Origin: Limnochordaceae bacterium
GTDB lineage: Bacteria; Bacillota; Limnochordia; Limnochordales; DUMU01
Assembly (NCBI GenBank): GCA_014896305.1
Contig: JADBKQ010000003.1
Location: 122,389 to 186,388, forward strand
DNA length: 64,000 nt
Direction: 5' to 3'
Positions 1-10,597 of the stretch are shown piece by piece (within the stretch, counting starts at the first letter, position 1; each line of letters opens with the position of its first letter). Under the pieces are notes generated by a model. That model was not told the DNA's origin. It searched no databases and saw nothing but the letters and a program-made list of their open reading frames with translations. A program made the translations under genes and the position numbers.

Positions 1-363
1 GTGGCCCAGGTCTTGCGGGACCAGCTGGGATACACGTATTTGCTCTCTTTGACCGGAGTCGACTGGCAAGAAAAAGGCTTGCAGGTGGTTTATCATCTGC
101 AAAACCTGGATAAGGGCCTCTTTTTGGTTCTTACTGTGGCGCTGCCGGCACAAGATCCCCACATTCCGTCAGTGACCCATTTGTGGCCCACCGCCAACTG
201 GCAAGAACGGGAAGCATGGGATTTGGTCGGCATCTATTTTGACGGTCACCCCGATTTGCGCCGGATTTTGATGAAAGAAGGTTGGCCCGGTCATCCTCTG
301 CGTAAGGATTACAGGGATACCCGGCCACTCCGAGAGCGCTTGCCCAAAACAGAGCGAAGGTAA
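1..363 (+). CDS. nuoC: NADH-quinone oxidoreductase subunit C (5'-partial)
   Basis: Peripheral-arm subunit of respiratory complex I that sits against NuoD. The 120 visible residues carry the NuoC core: an acidic block ending in the family signature ([23 protein letters not shown]) and the closing HPLRKDY motif. The family is usually 150-200 residues, and the reading frame is open from base 1, so the GTG at base 1 is probably internal and the N-terminus lies outside the window. nuoD follows after about 70 nt, in the usual order. NuoA and NuoB would be expected upstream, outside the window. Confidence 0.93.
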   Translation: MAQVLRDQLGYTYLLSLTGVDWQEKGLQVVYHLQNLDKGLFLVLTVALPAQDPHIPSVTHLWPTANWQEREAWDLVGIYFDGHPDLRRILMKEGWPGHPLRKDYRDTRPLRERLPKTERR

Positions 364-433
364 GGTAGTAAGCTACATCGAGGACATCGATGCATGCCTA
401 TGGACGTGTATCGCGAGAAACGAGGTGCAGGTA

Positions 434-1591
434 ATGGCGTTGGATACCCATTCGGAGCGGCGAACCGAGACCCTGGAGATTCCAGGATCCGATCTTCCCC
501 GCACCGAAGAGATGATGGTGAACATGGGGCCGCAACACCCCAGTACCCATGGGGTTTTGCGCGCCGTGCTCACGTTGGATGGTGAACGCATTGTCGATGT
601 CGACAGCGACGTAGGCTATCTGCACCGCTGCTTCGAGAAGATCTGCGAACAGCAGAATTACCCGCAGATCATCCCCTATACTGACCGGACCGATTATCTG
701 GCTGGAATGACCAACGAGCTGGCGTTAGTACTTACCGTGGAAAAGGCGATCGGCCTGGAGGTTCCCCGGCGAGCCCAGTATATCCGTACTATCATGGCGG
801 AACTGCAACGGATCCATAGTCACCTTATCTGGTTTGGCACATTTGCCCTAGACATGGGGGCTACGACGCCCTTCCTTTATTCGTTTCGGGAACGGGAGAC
901 GATCTCCGACTTTTTCGAAGAGATCACCGGCGCCCGCATGATGTACAATTACATGCGCTATGGCGGGGTGCGCAATGATATCACAAGCGAGTGGGTGAAG
1001 AAAGTCCAGGCGTTTCTGAAGAGATTCCCGGAAAATCTCCAGGAGTATGATGACCTCTTTACCGGGAATCCCATCGTACACGCTCGCACCCAAGGAATCG
1101 GAAAGATCTCGGCGGAGCAAGCGATCGCCTATGGCGCCAGCGGGCCGGTGCTACGGGCGACTGGTGTCCCGTACGACATTCGCCGGGCCGACCCCTACCT
1201 GGTCTACGATGAACTCCAGTTTGACATAGCCACCGCCTCGGAGGGCGATGTTTGGGCCCGCTATCAGGTGCGCATGCAGGAAATGCGCCAGAGCGTGCGC
1301 ATGCTCGAGCAGCTGCTGGCGGGCGTTCCGGAAGGGGAAATCATGGGGAAAGCCCCCCGGATCATCAAGGTGCCGGCGGGTCATTATTACGGCCACGTTG
1401 ATTCTCCCCGGGGCGAGGTGGGTTGCTACCTGGTGAGTACCGGCGAGCGGACGCCGTACCGTTTGCACTGGCGCTCTCCCTGCTTTGTTCACCTGCAGTT
1501 GTTACCTCTCATGGCCAAAGGCCACCTGATGGCGGACATGGTCGCGATTATCGGAAGTATTGACATCGTCATGGGAGAGGTGGACCGCTGA
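434..1591 (+). CDS. nuoD: NADH-quinone oxidoreductase subunit D
   Basis: Complex I 49-kDa-type subunit that helps form the quinone-binding cavity. The conserved N-terminal GPQHPSTHGVLR motif, the HRCFEK and YTDRTDYL stretches and the C-terminal VMGEVDR ending are all visible; about 385 residues is a normal length. The ORF track starts at a GTG at 425, but the ATG at 434 has GAGGTG six bases upstream and is preferred. The stop overlaps the nuoH start (TGATG), implying translational coupling. NuoC and NuoD are separate proteins here, not fused as in Escherichia coli. Confidence 0.97.
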   Translation: MALDTHSERRTETLEIPGSDLPRTEEMMVNMGPQHPSTHGVLRAVLTLDGERIVDVDSDVGYLHRCFEKICEQQNYPQIIPYTDRTDYLAGMTNELALVLTVEKAIGLEVPRRAQYIRTIMAELQRIHSHLIWFGTFALDMGATTPFLYSFRERETISDFFEEITGARMMYNYMRYGGVRNDITSEWVKKVQAFLKRFPENLQEYDDLFTGNPIVHARTQGIGKISAEQAIAYGASGPVLRATGVPYDIRRADPYLVYDELQFDIATASEGDVWARYQVRMQEMRQSVRMLEQLLAGVPEGEIMGKAPRIIKVPAGHYYGHVDSPRGEVGCYLVSTGERTPYRLHWRSPCFVHLQLLPLMAKGHLMADMVAIIGSIDIVMGEVDR

Positions 1592-2616
1592 TGCTGGTCG
1601 ACTGGGTAGCTTCGCTATATCAGAGCGTGCAGGCGACCTTCGTAGCTCACGGGTGGCCTCTATGGGTCCTGGCCGTGCTGACCGCCGTCTTGAAAGTGGC
1701 GGGCGTTCTCGTCTGGATTTTGCTCAACGTCCTTTTCTTGATTTGGCTGGAGCGCAAGATCAGCGGTCACGTCCAAAACCGTCCAGGGCCTGTCTATACC
1801 GGACGCTTCGGCCTCCTGCAAACGCTGGCCGACGCTCTGAAAGTGCTCCTCAAAGAGGACGTCATCCCGGCCGGAGCGGATCGCTGGGTTTTCGTCCTCG
1901 CCCCGCTGGTCGCTTTCGTTCCCTCGGTCATGATCTGGGTCGTCATTCCGTTCAGCCGGGGTGTGCAGGCGCAGGATCTCAACATTGGGATTCTGTACGT
2001 GGCTGCCCTGGCCAGTTTCACCGTCCCCTCGTTGCTCATGGCCGGCTGGTCATCCGACAACAAATGGTCGTTGATGGGCGCCTTGCGTTCGGCCGCCCAA
2101 TTGATCAGTTATGAGGTTCCCCTTATCCTGGCCGAGCTGGGCGTGGTGGTGCTCGCCGGCTCGTTGCGCCTGAGCGATATCATTGCGGCCCAGCAGCGTT
2201 CCGTCTGGTTCCTTTTTCTGCAGCCGGTCGGTTTCGTCGTGTACTTCATCGCGGCGCTGGCCGAGAGCAATCGGACGCCTTTCGATCTGCCCGAAGCAGA
2301 ATCGGAGCTGGTCGCCGGGTTCAATACGGAGTACTCTGGCTTCCGCTGGTCGATCTTCTTCCTGACGGAGTATGCGAACCTGCTGGGGATGGCTTCCCTG
2401 GCGGCCACCCTCTTTCTGGGCGGCTGGAGCGGCCCGTTCCTGCCTCCCTTCGTTTGGTTCGTCATCAAGACGTATTTCTTCGTCTTCCTGGCCATGTGGA
2501 TTCGCTGGACATTGCCTAGGATCCGGGTAGACCAGTTGATGGACCTGGGTTGGAAGTTTCTGTTGCCTGTCGCTTTGGTCAACCTGGTCGTGACAGGTGT
2601 ATTCGTGGTCCTGTAG
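1591..2616 (+). CDS. nuoH: NADH-quinone oxidoreductase subunit H
   Basis: Membrane subunit that links the peripheral arm to the proton-pumping arm and completes the quinone tunnel. Eight or so hydrophobic segments are visible, with the family motifs WLERKISGHVQNRPGP near residue 50 and AESNRTPFDLPEAESELVAGFNTEYSG near residue 230, whose acidic loop lies close to quinone. The 341 residues match the family. Its start overlaps the nuoD stop by one base and nuoI follows after a short gap with a GGGGGTGA ribosome site. Confidence 0.97.
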   Translation: MLVDWVASLYQSVQATFVAHGWPLWVLAVLTAVLKVAGVLVWILLNVLFLIWLERKISGHVQNRPGPVYTGRFGLLQTLADALKVLLKEDVIPAGADRWVFVLAPLVAFVPSVMIWVVIPFSRGVQAQDLNIGILYVAALASFTVPSLLMAGWSSDNKWSLMGALRSAAQLISYEVPLILAELGVVVLAGSLRLSDIIAAQQRSVWFLFLQPVGFVVYFIAALAESNRTPFDLPEAESELVAGFNTEYSGFRWSIFFLTEYANLLGMASLAATLFLGGWSGPFLPPFVWFVIKTYFFVFLAMWIRWTLPRIRVDQLMDLGWKFLLPVALVNLVVTGVFVVL

Positions 2617-2653
2617 TTCGTTGCCCTGCGCGGGTAGCGATGGGGGTGAGCCC

Positions 2654-3229
2654 ATGGGCGTGCTAAAGAATGTGGTTAACAGTGTGGTCGGGATTGCCAA
2701 GGGTCACAAGGTGACGTTGAAAGAGATGTTACGGCCCACAGTCACGGTGATGTACCCGCAAGAACGGCTGGACCTGCCGGTAGGCAGCCGGGGCATCCCG
2801 GTACTTCTCAGCGATGAGCAGGGGAATCTCCTGTGCACCTCCTGCGGCGTCTGCGAGCGGGAGTGCCCGGTGCAGGTCATCCATATCGTTTCGCACCGGG
2901 GCGAGGATAAGCGGAAGGTCCTGGACGAATTCGATATCGATATGAGTCGTTGCATGTTCTGCGGCATCTGTGCCGAGGTTTGCGCTTTCGGCGCGATCGC
3001 CATGTCCGACCAGTATGAGCTGGATGACTTCGAACAGGGGGATTTGATCTATCACAAGGATCAACTGGCCGCCATCGGTCGCACCCAGCGCACCCCTATT
3101 ACGAATTACGGCATCAAGACCGAAGTAGGGGTGCTCGACCAGGTGCGAGCCGGGAGAGCCTCAGCCGCCCAGACGGCGGCCGCTCCGGCCACGAGCACCC
3201 CCTCCTCGGAAGGGAGTCGTTCCGAGTGA
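2654..3229 (+). CDS. nuoI: NADH-quinone oxidoreductase subunit I (2x[4Fe-4S])
   Basis: Ferredoxin-like subunit carrying clusters N6a and N6b, which pass electrons toward NuoB and quinone. Two cysteine motifs are visible: CTSCGVCERECP and CMFCGICAEVC. The second is followed by Ala where Pro is common. The ORF track opens at 2597, but the ATG at 2654 has GGGGGTGA just upstream and gives the expected N-terminus (about 191 residues). The C-terminal 35 residues are an Ala/Ser/Thr-rich tail beyond the conserved fold. Its stop overlaps the nuoJ GTG start. Confidence 0.96.
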   Translation: MGVLKNVVNSVVGIAKGHKVTLKEMLRPTVTVMYPQERLDLPVGSRGIPVLLSDEQGNLLCTSCGVCERECPVQVIHIVSHRGEDKRKVLDEFDIDMSRCMFCGICAEVCAFGAIAMSDQYELDDFEQGDLIYHKDQLAAIGRTQRTPITNYGIKTEVGVLDQVRAGRASAAQTAAAPATSTPSSEGSRSE

Positions 3230-3771
3230 ACACTACCTTGCTCGCCTTCTTCATCGTGGCTTTCATCAGTCTGGTGGCTGCCTGGCGCGTGATCACCGAT
3301 CCGTCGATCCTGCACGCCGGCTTATGGATGGGTCTTTCCTTCGTAGGGGTAGCCGGCATCTTCCTTTTGCTGGAAGCCGAGTTCCTGGCTGGCGTGCAGG
3401 TCCTCGTTTATGTGGGGGCAATCACCACCATTATCCTGTTTGGAATCATGCTGTCGGATGTGGGCGAGGTCCGCGTCGGCCCGGAGCCGCCAGGGTGGGT
3501 TCAGGCTGGCGCCGCCTGGCACCGGGGACTGCGTCACGCATTCCCCCTCCTAGTGGCTGCCGGCTTCGCCGGAACGATGCTGGGCTTGTACACTCAGTCC
3601 GGCTGGGGACAGCTGCGGGAGCGCCCGCTGGAGCTGGCCGGCCTGAGCGTAGGGGGGATTGGGCGCGAGCTTTTCTCCACCTTTGCACTCCCCTTTGAGA
3701 TCGCCTCCCTGGTCTTGCTGGCCGCTTTGCTGGGCGCCATCGTGTTGGCCATGAGGGAGGAGGAGCGCTAG
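3226..3771 (+). CDS. nuoJ: NADH-quinone oxidoreductase subunit J
   Basis: Small membrane subunit at the hinge of the complex I membrane arm. Five hydrophobic segments are visible, and the third contains the family-typical run of small residues and acidic positions (LLLEAEFLAGVQVLVYVGAI). Start is GTG at 3226, overlapping the nuoI stop as GTGA. The 181 residues are close to the family norm. nuoK starts one base after the stop, and its ribosome site GGAGGAG lies inside the end of nuoJ. Confidence 0.95.
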   Translation: MNTTLLAFFIVAFISLVAAWRVITDPSILHAGLWMGLSFVGVAGIFLLLEAEFLAGVQVLVYVGAITTIILFGIMLSDVGEVRVGPEPPGWVQAGAAWHRGLRHAFPLLVAAGFAGTMLGLYTQSGWGQLRERPLELAGLSVGGIGRELFSTFALPFEIASLVLLAALLGAIVLAMREEER

Positions 3772-3772
3772 C

Positions 3773-4081
3773 ATGATCCCACTCGGGTATATACTGGGAT
3801 TCTCCGCACTGTTGTTCGGACTGGGACTGTACGGAGCGCTGACCCGTCGCAACGCTATCCGTATGGTGATGAGCATCGAACTGATGTTGAACGCGGTCAA
3901 TGTCAACTTTCTGGCCTTTAGCCGCTACCTCAACCCTGGCGATCCGCGCGGATCGATCTGGGCGATTTTCGTGATGACGGTGGCCGCGGCCGAGGTGGCG
4001 CTGGGGTTGGCCATCATTCTGATGCTCTCCCGGCGACAGGACGATATCGATGTGGACAAGGTCCACTCTCTACAGGGGTAG
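3773..4081 (+). CDS. nuoK: NADH-quinone oxidoreductase subunit K
   Basis: Three-helix membrane subunit (MrpC-like) with two membrane-buried glutamates that form part of the proton path. The 102 residues fit the family exactly. The sequence shows the conserved RRNAIRMVMSIELMLNAVNVNF stretch with Glu in helix 2 and AAAEVALGLAII with Glu in helix 3. It lies between nuoJ (1-nt gap) and nuoL (10-nt gap) in the standard order. Confidence 0.96.
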   Translation: MIPLGYILGFSALLFGLGLYGALTRRNAIRMVMSIELMLNAVNVNFLAFSRYLNPGDPRGSIWAIFVMTVAAAEVALGLAIILMLSRRQDDIDVDKVHSLQG

Positions 4082-4091
4082 GTGAACGACG

Positions 4092-6035
<1,944 letters not shown>

Positions 6036-6087
6036 GCTGTCCGGCGGCATGAAGACAGCTGCCAGTTCGTGAGGAGGAGGCCGTTTC

Positions 6088-7578
6088 ATGTTAACTACGT
6101 TGGTCTTCTTACCCCTGGTGGGTAGCCTCATTTTGTTGCTGCTGCCCAAAGACCGGCACGTCTGGCTGCGGGGGATAGCCACCGCGGTCAGCGCGGTCGA
6201 GGTGCTGATCAGCTTGCTGCTCCTGGCCCGCTTTGTGCCAGGACAGGCAGGAATGCAGTTCGTAGAACGAGCGAGCTGGATTCCGTCCATTGGGGTTCAG
6301 TATTACCTGGGAGTAGACGGAGTCTCGCTGGCCTTGGTGCTGGTGACGAGCCTGGTTACCCTGCTGGCCACCATCACCTCCTACTCCATCCAGCAGCAGG
6401 TGAAAGAGTTCTATGCCCTGCTGTTGTTGCTCGAGACCGGCATGCTGGGGGTCTTCGTGGCCCTTGACTACGTCCTGTTCTATGTTTTCTGGGAGCTCGT
6501 CCTGGTGCCCATGTACTTCATCATCGGGATTTGGGGCGGACCCCGCCGGCAGTACGCCGCCTTGAAGTTTTTCCTGTACACTCTGGCCGGCTCCGTCATC
6601 ATGCTGGTGGGGATTCTCGCCCTCTACTTCGGCACCGGTCTGGGCACTTTCGACATGCTCGCCCTGCAGCAGGCGGGGCCGCGGTTGGCCGGCTCCCTGC
6701 AGTGGTGGATTTTCCTCGCCTTCTTTTTGGGGTTTGCGGTGAAGGTTCCGATTTTCCCCTTCCACACCTGGCTACCTGATGCTCACGTCGAGGCGCCGAC
6801 AGGTGGCTCGATGATCCTGGCCGGGGTCTTGTTGAAGATGGGAGCGTACGGGTTTTACCGGATCGCCCTGCCCACGCTGCCCCAGGCTGCTCATCAGTGG
6901 ATGCTCCCCCTGGCCACGCTGGGGGTCATCAGCATCCTGTACGGTGCGCTGGCCGCGATGGCCCAGAAAGATCTGAAAAAGATGGTGGCCTACTCGTCCA
7001 TCAGCCACATGGGTTTCGTCACCCTGGGGCTGGCAGCGCTCACCCCCGCCAGCATCAGCGGCGCCGTCTTCGTCATGATCTCACACGGGCTCATCTCGCC
7101 GCTCATGTTCTTCCTTGTAGGCACGGTCTTCTACGAGCGGCTGCATACCCGTATGCTCGATGAGCTGGGGGGCCTGTTTGACCTGATGCCATTGGCAGGC
7201 GTTATCTTCGCCTTTGGGATCTTTGCCAACCTGGGGCTGCCTGGCTTATCCGGATTCATTGGTGAGTTTTTCACCTTGCTCGGCTCCTTCTCTACTTTCC
7301 AAACCCTGGTGATCGTGAGCTCTCTTGGTTTGGTTCTTACCGCCGCTTACCACCTGTGGATGATGCAGCGAGTATTGATGGGACGAGCAGAGGACCTGGG
7401 GGGAGGTCATGGACCGCTGGCGGACATCTCCCGCCGGGAGCTGGTCGTAGCTGTGCCCCTTATGATCCTGGTGCTGGTGTTGGGGGTCTACCCCGGGCCG
7501 CTGCTCCACCTCATGAATCCCGCCGTGCTCCACTTGCAGAATGTGGTGCAGGTAGCCAGCCGATGGGGAGGGATGTAA
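6088..7578 (+). CDS. nuoM: NADH-quinone oxidoreductase subunit M
   Basis: Central antiporter-like proton pump of complex I. Visible motifs are YYLGVDGVSL, the Glu helix LFYVFWELVLVPMYF, and the Lys segment FLGFAVKVPIFPFHTWLPDAHVEAPTGGSMILAGVLLKMGAYG, all diagnostic for NuoM. The 496 residues are normal. The ATG at 6088 has GAGGAGGAGG upstream. nuoN begins four bases after the stop. Confidence 0.97.
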   Translation: MLTTLVFLPLVGSLILLLLPKDRHVWLRGIATAVSAVEVLISLLLLARFVPGQAGMQFVERASWIPSIGVQYYLGVDGVSLALVLVTSLVTLLATITSYSIQQQVKEFYALLLLLETGMLGVFVALDYVLFYVFWELVLVPMYFIIGIWGGPRRQYAALKFFLYTLAGSVIMLVGILALYFGTGLGTFDMLALQQAGPRLAGSLQWWIFLAFFLGFAVKVPIFPFHTWLPDAHVEAPTGGSMILAGVLLKMGAYGFYRIALPTLPQAAHQWMLPLATLGVISILYGALAAMAQKDLKKMVAYSSISHMGFVTLGLAALTPASISGAVFVMISHGLISPLMFFLVGTVFYERLHTRMLDELGGLFDLMPLAGVIFAFGIFANLGLPGLSGFIGEFFTLLGSFSTFQTLVIVSSLGLVLTAAYHLWMMQRVLMGRAEDLGGGHGPLADISRRELVVAVPLMILVLVLGVYPGPLLHLMNPAVLHLQNVVQVASRWGGM

Positions 7579-7581
7579 GAG

Positions 7582-9129
7582 ATGGCCACAAGCCTCTTGC
7601 CTCTCCTTCCCCAGCTGCTGCTCGTCCTCTTTGCCCTGGCAGTCCTCCTATATGACCTGGGCAACGAAGATCGTCCGGGGCTTGGGTCTCTGGCTATGCT
7701 GGGACCGCTGGCTGCCCTCCTCGGCCTGGGGATCGTCGCCGGCCATCCCGGAGAGTATTGGGGTCGGATGCTGAAGGTGGACTCCTTCAGCCTGTTCTTC
7801 CAGCTCCTGACGTACGCCGGCACGTTCCTGGTCATCCTTTTGTCCAGGGACTACGTCGAACGGCAACCGATTCACCGGGGCGAATTTTACACGCTCATCC
7901 TGCTGGCCGGCGTCGGCATGAGCGTGATGGCAAGCTCGGCGGAACTCCTGATGATCTATGTGGGGCTGGAACTCATGTCACTGTCCAGTTATGCGCTGGT
8001 CGGCATGATCAAGCGTCAGGACCAGTCCATCGAGGCCGCTCTCAAGTACTACCTCATGGGAGCGGTCACCTCGGCCATCCTGTTGTTCGGTATATCGCTG
8101 CTCTTCGGCATCACCGGTACCACCTACTTGCCCGACATCGCCAGTGCGCTCGCCCTCACCAAAGACATCCAGGGCAATCTCCTACTCATCGCGGCGGTTG
8201 TCTTTGTCCTGGCCGGCTTTGGGTTTAAAGTCTCGCTCGTTCCCCTGCACATGTGGACCCCCGACGTCTATCAGGGCGCTCCCACCCCCATCACCGCCTT
8301 CCTGGCGGTGGGGTCCAAAGCGGCAGCCTTCGCCGGGTTCATTCGTCTGCTGGCGACAGGCCTGCCGGCCGCCGTCTCGCTGTGGCAGCCCCTGCTGGCC
8401 CTGGTGGCCGTGGTCACCATGACGTATGGGAACATGACGGCGCTGGCTCAGACGAACATGAAGCGAATGATGGGGTACTCCTCGATCGCGCAGGCGGGGT
8501 ACATTCTGACAGGGCTCGTCGTCTTCACGCCGGACAGCCTCGCCGCCACACTCTACTATCTGCTGGCCTATCTTTTCATGAACATCGGGGTCTTCGCCTG
8601 CCTCATCTGGGTCGCCAACCAGCAGGAGAGCGAGGAGATCGCCGCCTTTCGCGGATTGGGACAGCGAGCGCCATTCTACGCAGTCTCCCTGGCCATCTTC
8701 TTCCTGTCCCTGGTAGGTATTCCGCCGACCGGGGGCTTCATGGGGAAGTTCTACCTGTTCTTCGCAGCGGTACAGTCCCACTACGTCTGGCTGGCTGTGG
8801 TGATGGTGATCAACTCCGTCATCTCTCTGGCCTACTACTACGGCGTTGTTCGCCAGATGTGGCTGGAGCCTTGCTTGCCGGCGGCTCCCGGGGCCGCAGC
8901 AGGCGGCACGTCCCGCTGGAGCATGCCAGCGGCCCGTGCTAGCACCAGCACCCCTCCGGCTGCCGCTTCTTCCACCCCGGAAAAGGCACAGTCTTGGCCT
9001 GAGCCAACGAAGCCGGCCTCGCTGGCCCTGGGGGTCGCGGTGGTCATCTCCCTCCTTCTGGTGCTTCTCCTGGGCCTTTACCCGCAACCCTTCTTCGAAT
9101 GGGTAGGAAAGGCCGCCTTGTTGGGGTAG
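7582..9129 (+). CDS. nuoN: NADH-quinone oxidoreductase subunit N
   Basis: Antiporter-like proton pump nearest the hinge of the membrane arm. The Glu helix (MIYVGLELMSLSSYALVG), the Lys segment (GFGFKVSLVPLHMWTPDVYQGAPTPITAFLAVGSKAA) and the conserved IPPTGGFMGKFYLF motif are visible. Before the final helix there is an unusual insertion of about 50 residues rich in Ala, Pro, Ser and Thr (around residues 430-475), which would form an exposed loop. This is the last gene of the operon; a symmetrical hairpin lies 35 nt downstream. Confidence 0.96.
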   Translation: MATSLLPLLPQLLLVLFALAVLLYDLGNEDRPGLGSLAMLGPLAALLGLGIVAGHPGEYWGRMLKVDSFSLFFQLLTYAGTFLVILLSRDYVERQPIHRGEFYTLILLAGVGMSVMASSAELLMIYVGLELMSLSSYALVGMIKRQDQSIEAALKYYLMGAVTSAILLFGISLLFGITGTTYLPDIASALALTKDIQGNLLLIAAVVFVLAGFGFKVSLVPLHMWTPDVYQGAPTPITAFLAVGSKAAAFAGFIRLLATGLPAAVSLWQPLLALVAVVTMTYGNMTALAQTNMKRMMGYSSIAQAGYILTGLVVFTPDSLAATLYYLLAYLFMNIGVFACLIWVANQQESEEIAAFRGLGQRAPFYAVSLAIFFLSLVGIPPTGGFMGKFYLFFAAVQSHYVWLAVVMVINSVISLAYYYGVVRQMWLEPCLPAAPGAAAGGTSRWSMPAARASTSTPPAAASSTPEKAQSWPEPTKPASLALGVAVVISLLLVLLLGLYPQPFFEWVGKAALLG

Positions 9130-9163
9130 CCGGCAACGGCCCGGACTACCGGATCACGCGTAA

Positions 9164-9193
9164 CACCCGCCGGAAGGTGACTCCCGGCGGGTG
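9164..9193. terminator. Bidirectional hairpin between nuoN and tRNA-Ala
   Basis: Perfect 10-bp inverted repeat CACCCGCCGG / CCGGCGGGTG around a 10-nt loop. It sits between the end of the nuo operon on the plus strand and the end of tRNA-Ala on the minus strand, so it could end both transcripts. Neither side has a clean U tract; the plus side continues with a pyrimidine-rich stretch only. Confidence 0.55.
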
Positions 9194-9265
9194 AATCGTC
9201 TCTCTGCTTCGACTCTTCCTGCTGCGAGGGCTGGCGCGCCTGTTCAAGCGGCAAAGACAAGAAAA

Positions 9266-9341
9266 TGGTGGACCTGAAGGGATTCGAACCCTCGACCTCT
9301 GCGATGCGAACGCAGCGCTCTCCCAACTGAGCTACAGGCCC
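9266..9341 (-). tRNA. tRNA-Ala (anticodon CGC)
   Basis: A 76-nt cloverleaf on the minus strand. The acceptor stem GGGCCTG pairs with CAGGTCC and contains the G3:U70 wobble pair that defines alanine tRNAs; the discriminator is A and CCA is encoded. The anticodon stem-loop is CTGCG-TTCGCAT-CGCAG, giving anticodon CGC (reads GCG). The T-arm contains GGTTCGAATCC. A consensus promoter lies just upstream. Confidence 0.97.
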
Positions 9342-9361
9342 ACAAGCGTGGCAACGGTCGT

Positions 9362-9390
9362 ATTATAGCGGATACCCGTCTGTTTGGCAA
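9362..9390 (-). promoter_or_regulatory. SigA-type promoter for tRNA-Ala
   Basis: Minus-strand TTGCCA, a 17-nt spacer and a perfect TATAAT. The predicted start point, about seven bases on, is some 14 nt before the mature tRNA 5' end. It lies in the 52-nt gap between the lipoprotein stop and the tRNA. Confidence 0.85.
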
Positions 9391-9393
9391 GCG

Positions 9394-10338
9394 TTACAAG
9401 AGGGTGAAGCGCCGGGTGCCAGAGATCGCGAGGCTGACCGAGTCATACCGGCGGGCCGAGGGTTCAAACATCGGGATGGTCCGCACAGCCAAGACCCGCC
9501 ATTCATACGTCATGCCGCGCTGCCAGCCACCGGCTGCGGGAGTTACCTGGGCCAGGTCAAGTGATGCGCCGGTGGTGAACCATGTACCCACCCGTACGCC
9601 CGTTCCTGCTTCGACGACGTCTACCTGGTAGCCGATGGCCCGGCTGTCCCCTTGCCAGCTGAGGACAGGTAGCTGCGCGGCAGCCAAGCTCGCCTGGTCG
9701 TCCGGGACGAGCAACGTCGGATCGGCCAGAGTGGGCAGCAGTTTGCCGCTGACGCCCGCCGCCGGCCCTACCAGATTCCCCTGATGGGCAAAGACCTCAT
9801 AGGAAACAGGAGTCCCTTCGTCACCCGGGACGAGGTCCAGTGCCTGGTCTGTCGCAACAAACAAAAGAGCGCCAGTTCCCGGCTCGCTCGTTCCCTCGCC
9901 GAATGGTACCTGCTGGCTCACGCCCCCGGCCCGTCGCCAGAGAAACCGATCCACCGGCGTCGCCGCGGGATTCGGCCAGCGCCATTGCAAGACGACGTAT
10001 CGCTCCGACGGCACGGCGGGCCCGGCCAGCAGCGGCCGGATGACCACCCCCAGAGGGGTCAGGGCGGCGGCTGGCGTCGCCTGGTTCACCCATGACTGTC
10101 CGCTCGGGCTGGCCAGCCAGCGGTAAGCGTTGGGAGACAGGGTGACAGCCGTCATTTGCAGCCGTTCGGGAGCGGGCAGGAGAGCGGTGGGTGGCCCGGG
10201 CGGAGCACCTCCTCCCCCGGTACAGCCGGCTACCAGCGTAGCCAGCACCAAGGTCATACTGAACGCCCAGAGACGACTCGCCCCTCGCCCCGTCAAAGTC
10301 CGGGCACAACGCAATCCTTGAGACCTCGGCGTGTTCAT
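9394..10338 (-). CDS. Secreted lipoprotein with Fn3-like domain(s)
   Basis: Predicted lipoprotein of 314 residues with unknown function. A basic N-terminal region and a hydrophobic stretch end in the lipobox LVAGC at about residue 39, followed by a Gly/Pro-rich linker. The rest contains two segments with fibronectin-III-like character: RYVVLQWRWPN followed by PVSYEVFAHQG, and LPVLSWQGDSRAIGYQVDVVEA followed by TYEWRVLAVR. These suggest beta-sandwich folds. No enzymatic motif is visible. It is divergent from the beta-barrel gene pair and may be an envelope component, but that is only inferred from position. Confidence 0.75.
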   Translation of the reverse strand: MNTPRSQGLRCARTLTGRGASRLWAFSMTLVLATLVAGCTGGGGAPPGPPTALLPAPERLQMTAVTLSPNAYRWLASPSGQSWVNQATPAAALTPLGVVIRPLLAGPAVPSERYVVLQWRWPNPAATPVDRFLWRRAGGVSQQVPFGEGTSEPGTGALLFVATDQALDLVPGDEGTPVSYEVFAHQGNLVGPAAGVSGKLLPTLADPTLLVPDDQASLAAAQLPVLSWQGDSRAIGYQVDVVEAGTGVRVGTWFTTGASLDLAQVTPAAGGWQRGMTYEWRVLAVRTIPMFEPSARRYDSVSLAISGTRRFTLL

Positions 10339-10597
10339 CCTCGCTATGACTTCCCTTCTCTGTGCTTTCGGTCTCCTCTATTTCCTGAGCCATTCGCGCG
10401 CAGGAGAGAATCTGGCAGCTACTTCCCGTTACTCCGCCCCCCCATCGGTACGACGCAGGAGACCACCCGCCGGTTCTACGGGGTGAACCCCGGCCGGCAT
10501 CTGAGCGTCAGTACGCAGGGTTTCAGGCCCTGGTCACGAACGAATGTTATAGATCGCCCCTCTACGACAGACCACCCATCTCCATGAGGAGGTCGTC
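10339..10597. other. Divergent intergenic region, lipoprotein / beta-barrel genes
   Basis: No gene is convincing in these 259 nt. It holds a small hairpin CGGGG-TGAA-CCCCG near 10480 and a -10-like TATAGA at 10548-10553 without a matching -35 element. A strong ribosome site (GAGGAGG) precedes the ATG at 10598. It should contain the start signals for both divergent genes, but I cannot define them. Confidence 0.4.

Noticed and set aside
9784-10587. Plus-strand ORFs opposite the lipoprotein gene
   Set aside because: Antisense shadows in GC-rich DNA; Arg/Pro-rich with no domain signal.
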